A program made the translations under genes and the position numbers. DNA of 64,000 nucleotides from Poa pratensis (taxonomy: Eukaryota > Streptophyta > Magnoliopsida > Poales > Poaceae). Below, in pieces: positions 23,080-34,870 of this stretch. The stretch covers positions 41,607,172 to 41,671,171 of the forward strand of contig CAMZMU010000107.1 of NCBI GenBank assembly GCA_947311845.1, given 5' to 3'. The notes beneath the pieces were generated by a model. That model did not search any database, was not told where the DNA came from, and was given only the letters and a program-made list of their open reading frames with translations. Position 1 is the first letter of the stretch; each line of letters starts with the position of its first letter.

Positions 23080-26000
23080 TTATAGCATGCTGTCGGTCCT
23101 TGCTGGCAAACGTCTGAAGAAGTTTACTGGCGTCGAAGGCAGCCTGTGCCTGAACCTTGGGTGCCTCATGGCATAGAACCCTCCTAGTGCTGCAAGAAGT
23201 TGGAGCGGTGTAACGTACAGCACTATCGCAGCTATGAAACAAAACAGGACAAATATTGATGTGGCCCGAGGATCCCTCCAACTAAGCAGTGCTTGCATCC
23301 TCTCACCTTGGGTTGCTATGTCACCCACAACAGTCTGTATCCTTCCAGCAACACTCCTCAGTCTATCATACCTCATCCTTACAATCTCTTGGCTCCGGCT
23401 TGTCGGGAATGTGTCGAACTCTTCGTCAAGTTCATCTGGGTGAACAGCCTCCGCGTGAGAGATCTTGGTGTTCATGTGTGGAGGGTAGCGAGGCCGGTAC
23501 CGGTAGTTCCAAATCCCTATCAGAAACATGTACAAGAAAATTGTTGGGAGTATGAGCTCCGGAAAGCACACCAGCATTATAAAGAGGATGTGGACTAGCA
23601 CAGTGGTAATTGGGTTCCTCCATGCACAGACACCACTGAACCACTTGCTGACTGCTAACAAGCCTGAGAAGACTGACATAAGCCTGAAGAAGTTCGCTTT
23701 GCTTCGCCTCATGCTCCACAAGTGAGAATCAAAATCTGACATGTACTCAACAACTTCCTTTCTCAGAGGTGGCTCCATTCGGCTAAGACGAGCAGCTACA
23801 ATCTGGACAGCTTGATGACGCAACATGTCAACCTGAAGCACTGGTATCGGTCGTGCATAGTGCATCTTTGGTAGCAGAGGTCGAGAGTACAGGTACAGCA
23901 TGTTCACCAATGATGTTGAGGAAAATCGTATGGCAAGGTGCAGCTCTCCCATCTTTTTCACCCCTGATGGGTGTAGAACCAGGAGAGGATAAGAGTGGGT
24001 GTAGACACGGCCAGTTTCAAGTGTCGAAAGGCGAATTCGAACCTTGCCAATTTTCGCATCTTTACCACTGGACTTCTCCCCATTCCTGTCTCCAAGCTGG
24101 CCATTGTCAAAAGCACCAATAGTAAGGACAGTTGACGGATCATAGACTTCCCACGTGTATTGTTCATTGAACTTTGGGTTTGGATTGTTCATGATAGTAC
24201 GTGTTCGTATCCACTTTGACCCATACTTTGCAACACAATAAGTGTCTGATGATCCTTTTCCATCTCGTGTCTTCATAGGAACAATCCCTTGAGCACCGAG
24301 GACTCCAAGCTCGAGCAAACCAATAGAAGGCTTCCAGAGTTGCTTGGCTGTTGGTCGGAGATCACTGCTGTAGTTTGTTGACTCGTCCAGAACATGATAC
24401 CCTCCATCAAGGCAGAGACGGAGATGAAGCCGACTAGAGAACTTCTCCTTCTTCAGTTGGTCCACATCAACAAGTACAGGCTTCTCGAGATTAAACCATT
24501 TCCCATGGACAATACGGTCGTCAGCCCGCCTATCAATCATCGTCAATGGTATGATTATGCGGCCAAGCATTTCATCTTTGTTAGGAGCAACACGGTCTTC
24601 AAGCGTCAGAATAAGGTGATCCTCAAATGGTTCAGCAGCCACAAACATAAGGTCTTCATTCCAAAATGGGTTGAAGTTTCTAGCTTGAACAGGCTTTGTC
24701 CTCCCATGCTGATGTCCCACCTGTGCTCTAATAAAAACATCTGGATAGCGAGTCTTATCGTGTATGAGAATATCTTGGGCCTCAATTATGTTAACTCGCA
24801 GGTACCACAATCTGGGAGCATGGTAAACTTTCGACTTCATGTGTGTTACAGCAAATGGATCATCAAGTGTAGCAGCATCTGAATGCCATGCATCAGGAAA
24901 TGCCTCGTCAGCTTGGGTGCCAATCCAAACTGCCAGCATCAGCTCACCCCTTGACTTATCCCCACCCTTATGAACAAGCCGGTACCATTCTGGAGCAAGT
25001 GGGCTGTCAGGGGGCACACGTGTCGGTACATCATTCAAATCAAACCGCACCATGCCAACAAAATCATCCTTCATAAGATCTTTGTCTTTGACAACCACTT
25101 CAAGGACAGATGCCTGCATACGCTCTCTCGAGAAAGCAAAGACCGCATTCCATTCAGGGTGCCGCTGCTTCTCAAAGTGCTTAGTTATGCCCCTGTAGTT
25201 GCCAACTCTCACTTCCACAAAAGGATCTAGGCTCCCAGTGATGTCCATGTCAGGCAACTCCCTTGCCTTGACCACACGGACAAACAGATACTGCATTCTC
25301 TCCACTAGGTCATAAGTACTGGCATGCTTCTCACCACGTACGACCCGACCACCAACAATCTGTCCACCACCAAGAAAGGGACTAGTTTCTTTAAGTGCAT
25401 AGTCCATGGGCTGCTGGGAGGCTGCTGAATACATCCTGACCATCTTGGGCTGTTGGGGTTCAGGTTTCATTTGCTCAACACCATACTTAGAGTTATTAGG
25501 CTGCCCCGCAAAAGAGGATGAAAGATGGCCATGGTGATTATGATGTACGTCCTTGGCAATGGTGTGCAAGGTTCTCACCTCATGCCTGTGCTCCTGAGAA
25601 TTGTTCAGATTAGTACCAGTTATATCAGCCGCAATCTGCTCAGCATGACTCGGAGTTGGAGGAGAGTTATTCGAAACAGCGTCCATCGCAGAAAGAGGGT
25701 TTGAAGCCCTGATGGAGGGGTCATTGGTGATGTACACTTTCAGGCCCAGCTCCCCTTTGACACGCGAGAACATCCCGCGCTTCTCCAGCGGATAGTGCAT
25801 GACGACAGAATCCGTGAAGGGCACAAACGAGGTCCCGGCAATCCTGACCTTGCCAAGGAAGGACCTGGAAGCCTCGAGGGACTTGTTGACGTTGTAGACA
25901 TACGCCTCGAGAGCAAGCTCGGGAGGTTTGAGGGGTCGGAGACGTTGAAGTAGAAGCGCTCGTTCCAGACCGGGTTCAGATCCTTCTCCTTGATGGCAGT

Positions 26001-26117
26001 GCGGAACCGCTGGCCGTCAAAGTTGAGCTCGACACAAGCGCTGGCAGAACCTTGGCCATCCTTGGGCATCAGGTCGTGAGCACTCGCGACCTCCACGCCC
26101 AGCTTATAGGTTGCCAT
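23080..26117 (-). CDS. MCTP: Multiple C2 domain and transmembrane region protein (MCTP, QKY/FTIP-like)
   Basis: MCTPs are ER-anchored proteins, many located at plasmodesmata, that bind membranes through C2 domains and act in cell-to-cell traffic (QUIRKY, FTIP1 family). The gene is intronless in its coding part and gives about 1012 residues. C2 domain A begins at residue 1 (MATYKLGVEVASAHDLMP). A low-complexity His/Asn/Ser linker follows, then C2 B (near 270-400, ARELPDMDITGSLDPFVEV), C2 C (near 434-565, AQDILIHDKTRYPDVFIRAQ) and C2 D (near 600-740, GKGSSDTYCVAKYG). The PRT_C region has hydrophobic spans near residues 838-870 and 955-980 and ends NFFRRLPARTDSML. The frame breaks once inside C2 A: after FNVSDPSNLP the continuation ELALEAYVYNVNKSLEAS lies in the next frame, explained by one missing base in the GGG run at 25921-25923. 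The rest, 914 codons, is open. A 5'UTR intron is likely. Confidence 0.94.
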
Positions 26118-26169
26118 TGCTTCTGGAGATGCTGTGGTCTAGTACACCTGTACTGCATACATACAAGAA

Positions 26170-26563
26170 ACGAACAGCTGCGTTAGTACCACTGTACATA
26201 TGCTACAAACTGGCCGCGACAGAAAAATAAGCATAAATAAGAGAAGATCCCAATTAGTTAGTAGGACAAGAGCAAGATAACTTTTAAGCCGTAACAAGAA
26301 AAACTTGCAAATCACTAAAATACTGCAATCACACTAGCAAGAGCACACAGAATCACGATATTTTGCATTTCTGCAATATTATTTGTGTTAACGTCGATAA
26401 ATATTGAAATAACGAGTCCACATCAAACAGAGACATGAAATTAAAGGGAGACTAAAATCCCCTAGGACCATAAGCAACCATCCGAGGATAACCCTACCCG
26501 CCGACTGCGATGGCTCAGAGCTTACACCTGAAGGCGACACAAGCACACATCGGACCCGTAGAT

Positions 26564-26618
<55 letters not shown>

Positions 26619-27010
26619 GTACTAGTATTATTTTCTGGTAGACGCATAAAAAGGCACATTATGTTAGCACCACTGCAAATTTTATCTACAAAGTGGCCGT
26701 GACAGCCAAGTAAACATTACACAAAAGAAATAGTTAGCATTAGAACAGCACGATACTTTTTAAGCCGTACACAGAAAAACTTAATAATGGATGCTATCGA
26801 GAAGCATCGAAACAAAGGGTCGACATCAAAGGGAGACATGACACCCACAAGGCTAAAATCCCCTAGGACCATAATAAGCGCCAAAATCACCACCCAGCCG
26901 CTTAACGCTGGCCACTGACCGCGATGTCTCTGAGGTGAGTCATCATACACATCGCTGAAGGCGACATACACACAGATCGAACCTGAAGATTAATACTACT
27001 ATAATTTGTT
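26170..27010. repeat. Diverged tandem duplication within the MCTP leader intron
   Basis: Blocks recur in the same order about 470 bases apart: GTTAGTACCACTG (26184) and GTTAGCACCACTGC (26663), CTTTTAAGCCGTA (26281 and 26756), CTAAAATCCCCTAGGACCAT (26452 and 26852), then GAAGGCGACA near 26530 and 26955. The copies are well diverged, so the event is old. Confidence 0.7.
26564..26618. repeat. (TAC)n microsatellite, about 18 units
   Basis: An uninterrupted TAC/ACT run of 55 bases. A reduced trace (TACTACTA) lies at the matching place in the second half of the surrounding duplication, so the expansion happened after the duplication. Confidence 0.97.
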
Positions 27011-27264
27011 TTCCTGGACGTAGTAGTATCCGAATCAGGTCCTTTTGGCGTAAAGCCAAGGTGGAAGCACTAGTTTAATCAACCACCAGTACGTACCTAA
27101 TCAATCAATCAATCCGTGAGAATATGCGACAGAGAGCGCCTTTTGCACCCCCTCGGGACAAATCTGAGGTCGCGACCACGCGGCGGACCCGAGTAAACCC
27201 CCGAGAAACCCCGGGATTCGGCGCCACGGGACGCGGAATGAAGGAGAAGGGGAAGGGATGTCAC

Positions 27265-27450
27265 CTGTGGAGCCGGCGGGAGGCGGCGCCCAGATCCGGG
27301 CAGATCCGGCCCAATGCCGCGCCGAGCCCGGGGCACCGAGTAAGGGGACCGCGAGAGCAGCACGCACGCACGCAAGCAAGCAACGCGAGGTCCTTCAGTC
27401 CGCTCTCATGGCGTCCGTCGGTTGGGGTGCGGCGGTGCTGGATTGGGGAT
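27265..27450 (-). promoter_or_regulatory. Probable MCTP 5'UTR exon and core promoter region
   Basis: A GC-rich block with CTTGCTTGCGTGCGTGC on the minus strand abuts the proposed intron donor. This composition is typical of first exons of grass genes. No TATA box was fixed. Confidence 0.4.
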
Positions 27451-27905
27451 TCGGGGGAGGAGGAAGAGGGGACGGGAGGGGGTTTGCTTCGGCCGTGGGT
27501 TTTGGGGTGGGTGTGGGGAAAGAGAGCGAGGGCAATGCGTGACGCGTTGGCGTCGGGTCGTCGTCGTCTTCCTCGTGCGTCCACCGATTTCAGTTCGGAT
27601 ACTTCCTTCCTCGGCAATATCTCCACTCTTTTCCTCCCTCGATCTGTACCGCCTGCCAGAATTAAAAAATGGGCGTCGTCAGTGGTCGGTCGCCAGGGGC
27701 CCCAAAAGACTTGACCGACGGGCGACTGACTTGGTTGCAGGTTTAGCTTTTCGCGCTTTTCATAAGACTAGTTGACATGTCCGTGTGACGCACGTATTCA
27801 CAATTAAATAGGAAAATTTACAATTAAAAAAAAGATCGTACACGACCGATTAAACATAGATTCAATAGCATGCGTGCAACTCGTAACTACAATACCGATT
27901 TAAGA
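27451..27905. other. MCTP distal upstream region
   Basis: Overlapping GC-rich open frames on both strands here have no recognisable similarity. I see no other feature. Confidence 0.35.
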
Positions 27906-28230
27906 AGGCGGTGGTCTCGAGGCTGTTCCTTCGCGTGCGACGGCCGACGACCGGCAGCTCTGAGCGTCGTCGTCTTCGTCGTCAATGGCCGCTCCATGGC
28001 GCCACACGAAGCAGAGCAGGAAAAGACGGTGGCCTTGAGGCTGTTCCTTCGCGTGCGGCGGCCGGTGACCGGCAGCTCTGAGCGTCGTCGTCTTCGTCGT
28101 TAATGGCCGCTCCATGGCGCCGCACGAACCAGAGCAGACGCCCCTAACCTGCGCCGAGGCCTTCCTCATCGCCGTCCTTCACTGCACACAGCTCTGTGCG
28201 TCGTAGTCTTCGTCGTCAATGGCCGCTCTG
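27906..28230. repeat. Tandem repeat of ~120-bp GC-rich unit, 2 full copies plus a part
   Basis: GAGGCTGTTCCTTCGCGTGC, GACCGGCAGCTCTGAGCG, TCGTCGTCTTCGTCGT and AATGGCCGCTCCATGGCG occur in order twice (from about 27910 and 28035). A third partial copy follows (AGCTCTGTGCGTCGTAGTC to AATGGCCGCTCTG, 28190-28230). Copies differ by a few bases. No coding function is evident. Confidence 0.85.
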
Positions 28231-29287
28231 TGCCGCCGCCGTTCGGACAAACACTGGCGACCGATACTCAGTCCCCTGGTGTACCTCGGTCCCTGACCTC
28301 GGATATACTCGACGAGGTTCATATCTCTGCCAGCAAGCATCTCCGGTGAGCATGCTCTCGCCCATCTTCACCTCCGTGAAGCTCTCTCTCCCTCGCGCAT
28401 TTTTTCTTGCGCTGCTCTCTCTCTCACGTATTGTGAGCTTTAGCACCATTGATTATTACAGCAAGTGAGTTCGTAGCCTCAAAGGTTCAGTACAACTCTC
28501 CTTCCTAATTATTCAGATAACTGAATATTTGACACCGTGATGGGATTGAACTCAACACGAATTGGAAACCTACTCCAACACGAATTGGAAACCTTTGCCA
28601 ATTCAGGAGTTTGTCCAGGTTGTCATGAGGGCACGCCATAGCAAATAAAAACCCATTTTTTGGTAACTTCTTCATTGACCATCTTGAAAAGAAAAAAAAC
28701 TAAAGTGGCATCTATAACATGTGAACTGCCGGATGGAACAACACAAGTAGATTGTTTAACCTAACCTGCAGGTAGGAAAAAAGAACATGCTATCGATCAT
28801 AAGTAGGTTGCTCTATGAAGCAAAGTTCAAAATTTTAGTTAATTTTTTGTACTGCACGAACTATACAATCAGCAGTGCCATCTTGGTTTTAACATAACAA
28901 TTAACCAAATTGTACTCCTGTAGAAGTGGAGGATGACAAAACACAAATTCAACCAGCTGAAGACTACATAATTAAGCAAATAAGCACCTGGTCAATGCAA
29001 TTGCTGCGATTGAGTTAGTACTTAGTACCAGCACTTTGCCAGTCAAAAGATAAAGTCGGTCTTCAGTAGCACAAACACTATAGTTCAGTGGTTGCTTGCA
29101 ATATATCCGATCTGTCGCAGCTAGTCTGAAGCATGGCAGTACGGAAGTGACAGAATAATGCAAGTAGTTCAGCAGCACGATAACATGCCTTGGTAAAAAG
29201 CAGATTTCGTTCCCTGATGATTCTGAATACTTGCGTCAAATACGCCGATCAGCATCTTCGAGCCGACATCATCCTAGTTTGCAGCCA
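28231..29287. other. Gene-free stretch
   Basis: No gene is supported. A 20-base direct repeat (CCAACACGAATTGGAAACCT and its near copy) occurs at about 28553-28593. Confidence 0.4.
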
Positions 29288-29296
29288 CCTCTATGA

Positions 29297-29776
29297 GAGT
29301 TATTTGCACTGGTGGTCACACAACTCGACAGCTATGTGCACTTAAGTCACACAACTGGATAACTGAATTTTTTGGTCACACAACTCGTCATCTGGTGCAC
29401 TTAAGTCACTGACCCCACCTGTCAGGCCGTTTTCCGTTGAATTTGATGCTGACTGGACACGTAATTTTGCAAAAAAAAACCCTGTATTTTTTACATTTGC
29501 AAAAAAAAAACCTGTATTTTTTTCAAAAAACCCCTGAATTTTTGAAATGTCCAAAAATACAGGGGGTTTTTTGCAAATGTACAAAAATACAGGGGGGTTT
29601 TTGCAAGATTACGTGTCCAGTCAGCATCAACTTCAACGGAAAACGGCCTGACAGGTGGGGTCAGTGACTTAAGTGCACCAGATGACGAGTTGTGTGACCA
29701 AAAAATTCAGTTATCCAGTTGTGTGACTTAAGTGCACATAGCTGTCGAGTTGTGTGACCACCAGTGCAAATAACTC
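29297..29776. mobile_element. Mutator-type fold-back MITE, 480 bp, 9-bp TSD
   Basis: The two arms (about 190 bases each) are near-perfect inverted copies, starting GAGTTATTTGCACTGGTGG and ending CCACCAGTGCAAATAACTC. The 9-base sequence CCTCTATGA flanks it at 29288-29296 and 29777-29785, the TSD length expected for Mutator elements. The centre has alternating CCTGTATTTTT and AAAAATACAGG blocks. It has no coding capacity. The transcript would fold into a long hairpin. Confidence 0.94.
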
Positions 29777-29974
29777 CCTCTATGAGGTGGCAACACAACC
29801 TCGTATGAAGTCCAGCCTCCCGTCATAGCCTCCGCGATGGAGGACAGCGCACAAATCAAGGTCGAGCTGGGCGCCTAAATCAGCCCCGCGTCATATAGCC
29901 TCCACCTGACCCTATTCCGCATGTGCAGGTCACGGCCTTGCAACAGCTCGCTCGATCCTCATCTGGAGCAGAAG

Positions 29975-30821
29975 CAGGGGCGGAGCCAGGATTTGAGTAT
30001 AGGGGGGACGAGAAGTCAATGACCACACAATTTTTGGAAACTAAATATATTTGATCTTCAATCCGATGATGGGGCGGCATGCAAGATTTTGATGTCAATT
30101 GGCATCACGGGGTTTTTGCAAGACATGCTTAAATTTTCTGAAGTAAATCCATAAATCCATATAATGTAATCCGGTGTAGATTAAGGGATTGACATGATAT
30201 AGTCGTAGGTCTAGCACTACAGCTGCTCCAATCATTCTTGGTCTTTTGGATTCTAAATTCTACGGTAGTAAGGTAGTGTACTGCATCAACAAAATAAATA
30301 AAGCAATCAACGGTAATTTAGTAAGGTAGTATGTCTCACACTTGGGAACGATCTACCTTAGGACATAGGTCCAGGATGAAACCGTGAAGCAATCCAGCTC
30401 TTCGGCCGCCAGGCCGCAGCCAAAATCTGGTGATCAACGTCGGGGACGACTTGGCGTAGGGCATGAGCGACAAAATCTTTGATTGCCTATTGCCATGCCC
30501 TGGCGCAGCGGGCGACGGTGATCAACAATTGATCGGATCTAAGAGAGTCGAATCTGTTTCCAGCTATCTTGTGTGCGCGCGTAGATCCTAAATTATAGGG
30601 ATCAGTTTGACATCGACAGCTTGTACCAATTAGGGGAGATTCTTGGGCCTGTGGGCTTTAGTCTTTCACTTGCGCGTGGTGAATTTTGGGCTGCGCTTAC
30701 AGAGTCTAATGGTCGTCCTTAAGTACGCAATTAACGTAACCTAATACTAGCGGAAATCGTTGGGGGGTGCCGATCGTTGGGGGGGGTCTGACCCCTGCTA
30801 GCCCCCCTGTCTCCGCCCCTG
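29975..30821. mobile_element. Tip100-like non-autonomous hAT element, 847 bp
   Basis: The termini are CAGGGGCGGAG and CTCCGCCCCTG, the same 11-base ends known for the Tip100 group of hAT transposons. An exact 8-bp TSD AGCAGAAG lies at 29967-29974 and 30822-30829. No transposase is encoded. Subterminal G-runs (AGGGGGGACG; TTGGGGGGGG) are present. Confidence 0.95.
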
Positions 30822-30829
30822 AGCAGAAG

Positions 30830-31778
30830 CCGCTGACCAACCCGCCTGATAGGGAGCAACAATGGAGGCGCGGAAGCTCAGTCCTAGGGCTTGGCGCGGT
30901 TATGGAGTTTGGCGACGGAGATGCCTGATCCCTGCTGGTGTGTATGCCCTGCCGCGTCGGTGCGGCCTGCAGGTCAGGCGCTCGGACAGATCAGCGAGGG
31001 ATCTGGAGAGTGCGGCGGTACGGCTAAGGTGATGTACATGCAGGCGGCCTCCAGCCGTCCTTCCTCATCCCTGGCTCCGACTATCCGCCAGGGACACGCA
31101 GGCCATGGCCGCCAACCAGCCGGGAGCTGGCGCCTGCACCCTGCCGTCGGAGACGATCGCGCATCGCTTCTCACCGGCCAGGCCGCCATGCTACAGCCGC
31201 GCGGAGACCTTGCTCTCGGCGTCACCATGCACCAGCCTGTCTCAGCCCGTCTCTTTAACTTGTGACAATTCTTGTAATTATTTCTTGCGTTTATTTCTTT
31301 TAGCGGTGGCAAATCTCGTAATTATCACGAAACGAAATAAAACGAACCGGTACGATGGCATTAGCAGTATTATGTGATTTGGTGGGAGGGTAAAACGGGG
31401 AAAAGTGGATTTATGTTGAGTTGTCAAACATTGGATCGATCTGTACCGTTGGCCAAATATTGAAGGGCTCAGATTCAATGTATCAACACAAGTTTGCTCT
31501 TTTAATAGTAGTATAGATAAGAAAAAAATGATGTTGACGGCACTACTTTTAACACCATATAAAATACTCACTATTTTCATTAATTAATGTAGGAGAAAAA
31601 GGCATGGCCAACTCAACCGGACATTTTGGTCGAAAAGGACAAAAACACACGCTAATGAACCAATAGCCTCATGAAACAACCACATGGGCACCGGCAGACC
31701 TAGCCACGCGAAACACGAATGTCGTCGAACCGAAGAAGCATTGTTGAAATTGGCATCGACTGTCATCGTCATCACTCC
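30830..31778. other. Gene-free stretch between hAT and PIF/Harbinger elements
   Basis: The GC-rich part 30840-31250 has chance open frames on both strands with no recognised similarity. The rest is AT-rich. No gene is supported. Confidence 0.4.
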
Positions 31779-31781
31779 TTA

Positions 31782-33550
31782 GAGCATCTCCAAGCGGAGC
31801 CCCCAAATCCGCCCCCCAAACTGCGCCCGGACGCGTCCGTGGACACCGACCGGACGACCCCCATAGTTGGGCTCCTACAACCACAATGCACAAAAATTGA
31901 CACCTAAATCCATGCAAGCCATGCAACGTCGATCCGATCCGATACATACCGGATCATATTACAAGACATAGAGTTCAAATTTGAATGAAAGTTTAACAAG
32001 TTGTCCGATACAAAAATCGGATTATGGGGCGGATCAAGGGGCGGATGAAGGGGCGGATCCACCGGAGCCATCAACGCCGATGTCACGGTCGGAGATCTTC
32101 TTCTTCATCATGAGGATCCACTTGGCGCTTGCCTCATCCAAGAGTGAAACGTCTTGGAACATGATTTTTTGTTCCTCCATACTTCTTGCGATCATGTTCT
32201 TCTCATGCTCCATGGCATAGGCATCCGCCATCCTCTTTTGCTCCATCTCATAGGCATTGGCTATCTTCTTTTGCTCCAATTGGAGCTTCAACCAAGCCTC
32301 CTCCTTCGCCACGGTCAACTTCTCCCTCTCAATGTCCAACCTCTCCTTGAGCCGGATGCGGTCAAACTCCATTCTCTCCTTTTGCAAAGCCAAGAAGGCG
32401 TCATACCTCTCGGCCTTCTTGTCCTCCCTTTCTTTCTCCAACTTTTGCATGGCTTCATCTTTCTTCTCGAAGATGTCCCTCCATGTGGTGGACATCTTCG
32501 CGGCGGCGCCGTCTCGTGCCACCCGGTCCTTCTCCGGGCCTTCGGCGTGTATGCCTTCCGGGCCTTCGGCTTGTCCGCATTCCCCACCGGTTCGGACTCG
32601 CCCACCACCGCCGACGGACCCTGTGATGCCGGATCCTCCCCATCCCGGATCAATTCCAGCATATAATCATTCTTATCATCCTAAACATGCTAAGGATTAC
32701 ACTAAAGGCCTAGATTGAGTCGGAACTATGAAGTTTGGGTAGAGATGCATACCGTATAGTCGATTTGACTTTCGTTGAACAGGTTGTGGGCGACGTCGGT
32801 AGCGGTGACGCCGGAAGCATCCCGCGTCCGCTGGAGCGGCGGAGACTCGCCCATCATCTCGTTCTCCTGCGTCGGCGGAACCTGCGACGGGTACTCATCC
32901 GGGTGGAAGATGTTGCCCGCATCCTCCGCCGGGTTCGTCGTGGAGGATGTCGACCTCCTTGCCGGATGACGGGCATGGGCGTGGACAACTCCGGCTCGTC
33001 GCCCTGCGTTTCCGCGTTCGCTATCCGTTCCGCCTCCGTCTCCGCCATAGCCTCCAGCGCCGCTTTCTCCACCGCGAGCTCGCGGAGGCGCTGCCTGCGG
33101 CGCCGCGTCCGCCGCGCGATGGTCTCCGGCTTCAGCGCCGAGGCCCCCGCTTGCTCGACGGACTGGGAGGAGGCGCCGTTCTCAGTCAAATCGATTCCTT
33201 CCGTCGCCTCCATCGGATTTGCAGGTGGATGGGGCGGGAGGAATGAAATTGGCCGGCGGGAAATGGAGGCGGAGAAGGGGAAAGTGGAAGTGGCCGGCGC
33301 GCCGGAATTTTAGATGGAAATTTGGGGTAGGCCCGCCTTGCCAGATCCGACGTGGCGGACGCGTCCGGGCGCGTCCGGGCGGCCCCAAACCCACCCTACA
33401 TATGGGCTGGCTTTGGGGGGAGCCGGACAGCCCGGACGTTTGGGGAGAGTTTGGGGGCCGCCGTTGGGTGGACTAAAAAAGCCCAAAACGCATCCGGGCT
33501 GTCCGCCCGGACGTATAGGGAGAATATAGCTACCATGCTTGGAGATGCTC
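31782..33550 (-). mobile_element. PIF/Harbinger element with ORF1 only, 1.77 kb
   Basis: The termini are GAGCATCTCCAAGC and GCTTGGAGATGCTC, flanked by the 3-bp TSD TTA at 31779-31781 and 33551-33553, as expected for PIF/Harbinger. The subterminal zones are rich in CGGACG/CGTCCG. On the minus strand it carries pieces of the element's DNA-binding protein but no DDE transposase. Confidence 0.93.
32034..33213 (-). pseudogene. PIF/Harbinger ORF1 remnant (Myb/NAM-associated type)
   Basis: The N-terminal piece starts at 33213 (MEATEGIDLTENGASS) with a basic RRTRRRRQRLREL stretch and an Ala/Glu helix. The C-terminal piece, ending at 32034, is a long charged helix (MSTTWRDIFEKKDEAMQKLE, then repeated EMEQKRMADAYAMEHEK) typical of the NAM-associated/Myb-like ORF1 proteins of plant PIF-like elements. 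These bind transposon ends and work with a separate transposase. The pieces lie in different frames, with a break near 32510-32530, and the Myb-like core is not clearly intact. It cannot be translated as one protein as read. The identification rests on the helix and the element context. Confidence 0.65.
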
Positions 33551-33739
33551 TTAGCAAGGGGTAACTCCGACCTCACCATTGACGACCACCAACAAAGCCT
33601 TCGGCGTAAAACTGTGTTGAAACACATGACAACATCTACCCACAAACGTCGACGACAAACATATTTGATTTCGTCAAACCAGCATCACAAGATGACCGTC
33701 CACTAGTAGGGAAACCCTATATAGGTAGGTTGGCATTCT

Positions 33740-34258
33740 GTGGCGCATCCTTAATTGGTGCGCCACAGAACTATTTTTGTGGCGCATGTTGTTTCCGTGC
33801 GCCACAGAAATTTGCAATTCTATGACGCACCAAGTTACATGCGCCACAGAAAGCTAAGCTTTCTGTGGCGCATGTAGCTCAGAATTGCCTTTCTGTGGCG
33901 CACCCCCAAAATTGCCTTTCTGTGGCACACCCCCAGAATTTCTGGGTGCGCCACAGAATCTTCGCCACTAAAATTTTATTTCTGTGGCGCACGGCCAGGT
34001 GCGACACAGAAATCTAACTTTCTGTGGCGCACCCACTGTGGTGCGCCACAGAAATATGAGGGCAGGGCCCAGGCTGGGCAATTCTGTGGCGCACCCACCA
34101 CGGATGCACCACAGAAAGTGGTGTGCCACAAAAAACCAGAGGGTGCGCCACAGAAATATGAGGGCAGGGCCAGGCAGGGAATTTCTGTGGCGCACCCTTT
34201 ACAGATGCGCCACAGAAAGGGGTGCGCCACAAAAAAAAGTGGGTAGGCCACAGAAAGT
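33740..34258. repeat. Left subterminal palindrome array of the CACTA element
   Basis: About 14 copies of TCTGTGGCGCA or its complement TGCGCCACAGA occur as facing pairs that can form hairpins. Such arrays in CACTA elements bind the TnpA-type protein. Two longer units (GGGTGCGCCACAGAAATATG and AGGGCAGGGCCAGGC) are also repeated here. Confidence 0.93.
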
Positions 34259-34870
34259 GTGAAACAGAAATACACTTTTTTTTTGCAATACAAATACAGG
34301 TATATACAGGATTTATACAGAAATACAGATATATTTGACAGTTATATAAACAGAGACAAATTAATCACTATTTCATCACACATATTACTTAGTGTGACCG
34401 AGATACATACACATAGTCACAAAAGTGCCGAATGTTTACACAATTAGTTATGATATAAACAAGAGTTCATCATTTGACGCTACACATTACAAACCAAGTG
34501 TTCACCGCCTAACTAGGATCAAATGTCGTACACATCGGCGATGATGGTGAGCAGGAGCGCGCGGGAGCATGCATGATCATGGTTTCTTCTTCTTGATCAG
34601 TGGCGACGGGAACGGTAGAATGCCCCCTTTCGTCCTCCATTCCCTGGTGTCACTCTGCGCCTCTAGTCGATCTTGGATCTCCCTTTGAGTCAACCCTGAA
34701 GATAGTTTGGAATCTATATAGGTTAGTGATATACATAGAGTATAATTTATTCATCTAAGTAGAGAGGAAATCATATGGCTATCCTATTTGGGTTTCATAG
34801 CATAGCATATATATAATATATAACCCTACACATGCATTTCTACAAAAAAGTACACACTATCTAGTAATGC
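34259..34870. other. CACTA interior between left array and the Ulp1-like gene
   Basis: AT-rich with no supported coding sequence. Presumably 3' flank of the minus-strand gene. Confidence 0.4.

Larger units (their letters stand above)
26153..27264 (-). other. Probable 5'UTR intron of the MCTP gene
   Basis: On the minus strand a donor CCACAG|GTGACATCC lies at 27264 and a strong acceptor TTCTTGTATGTATGCAG ends at 26153, 35 bases before the ATG. Sequence between is AT-rich, in contrast to the GC-rich block beyond 27265. Transcript data are needed to confirm it. Confidence 0.5.

Noticed and set aside
30891..31312. GC-rich frames on both strands next to the hAT element
   Set aside because: They overlap head-on, with no similarity to known proteins and no gene structure.
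33740..34258. Regular palindromic repeats considered as a CRISPR-like array
   Set aside because: The repeats are facing pairs with irregular spacing at the end of a CACTA element in a plant genome; they are TnpA-type subterminal repeats.
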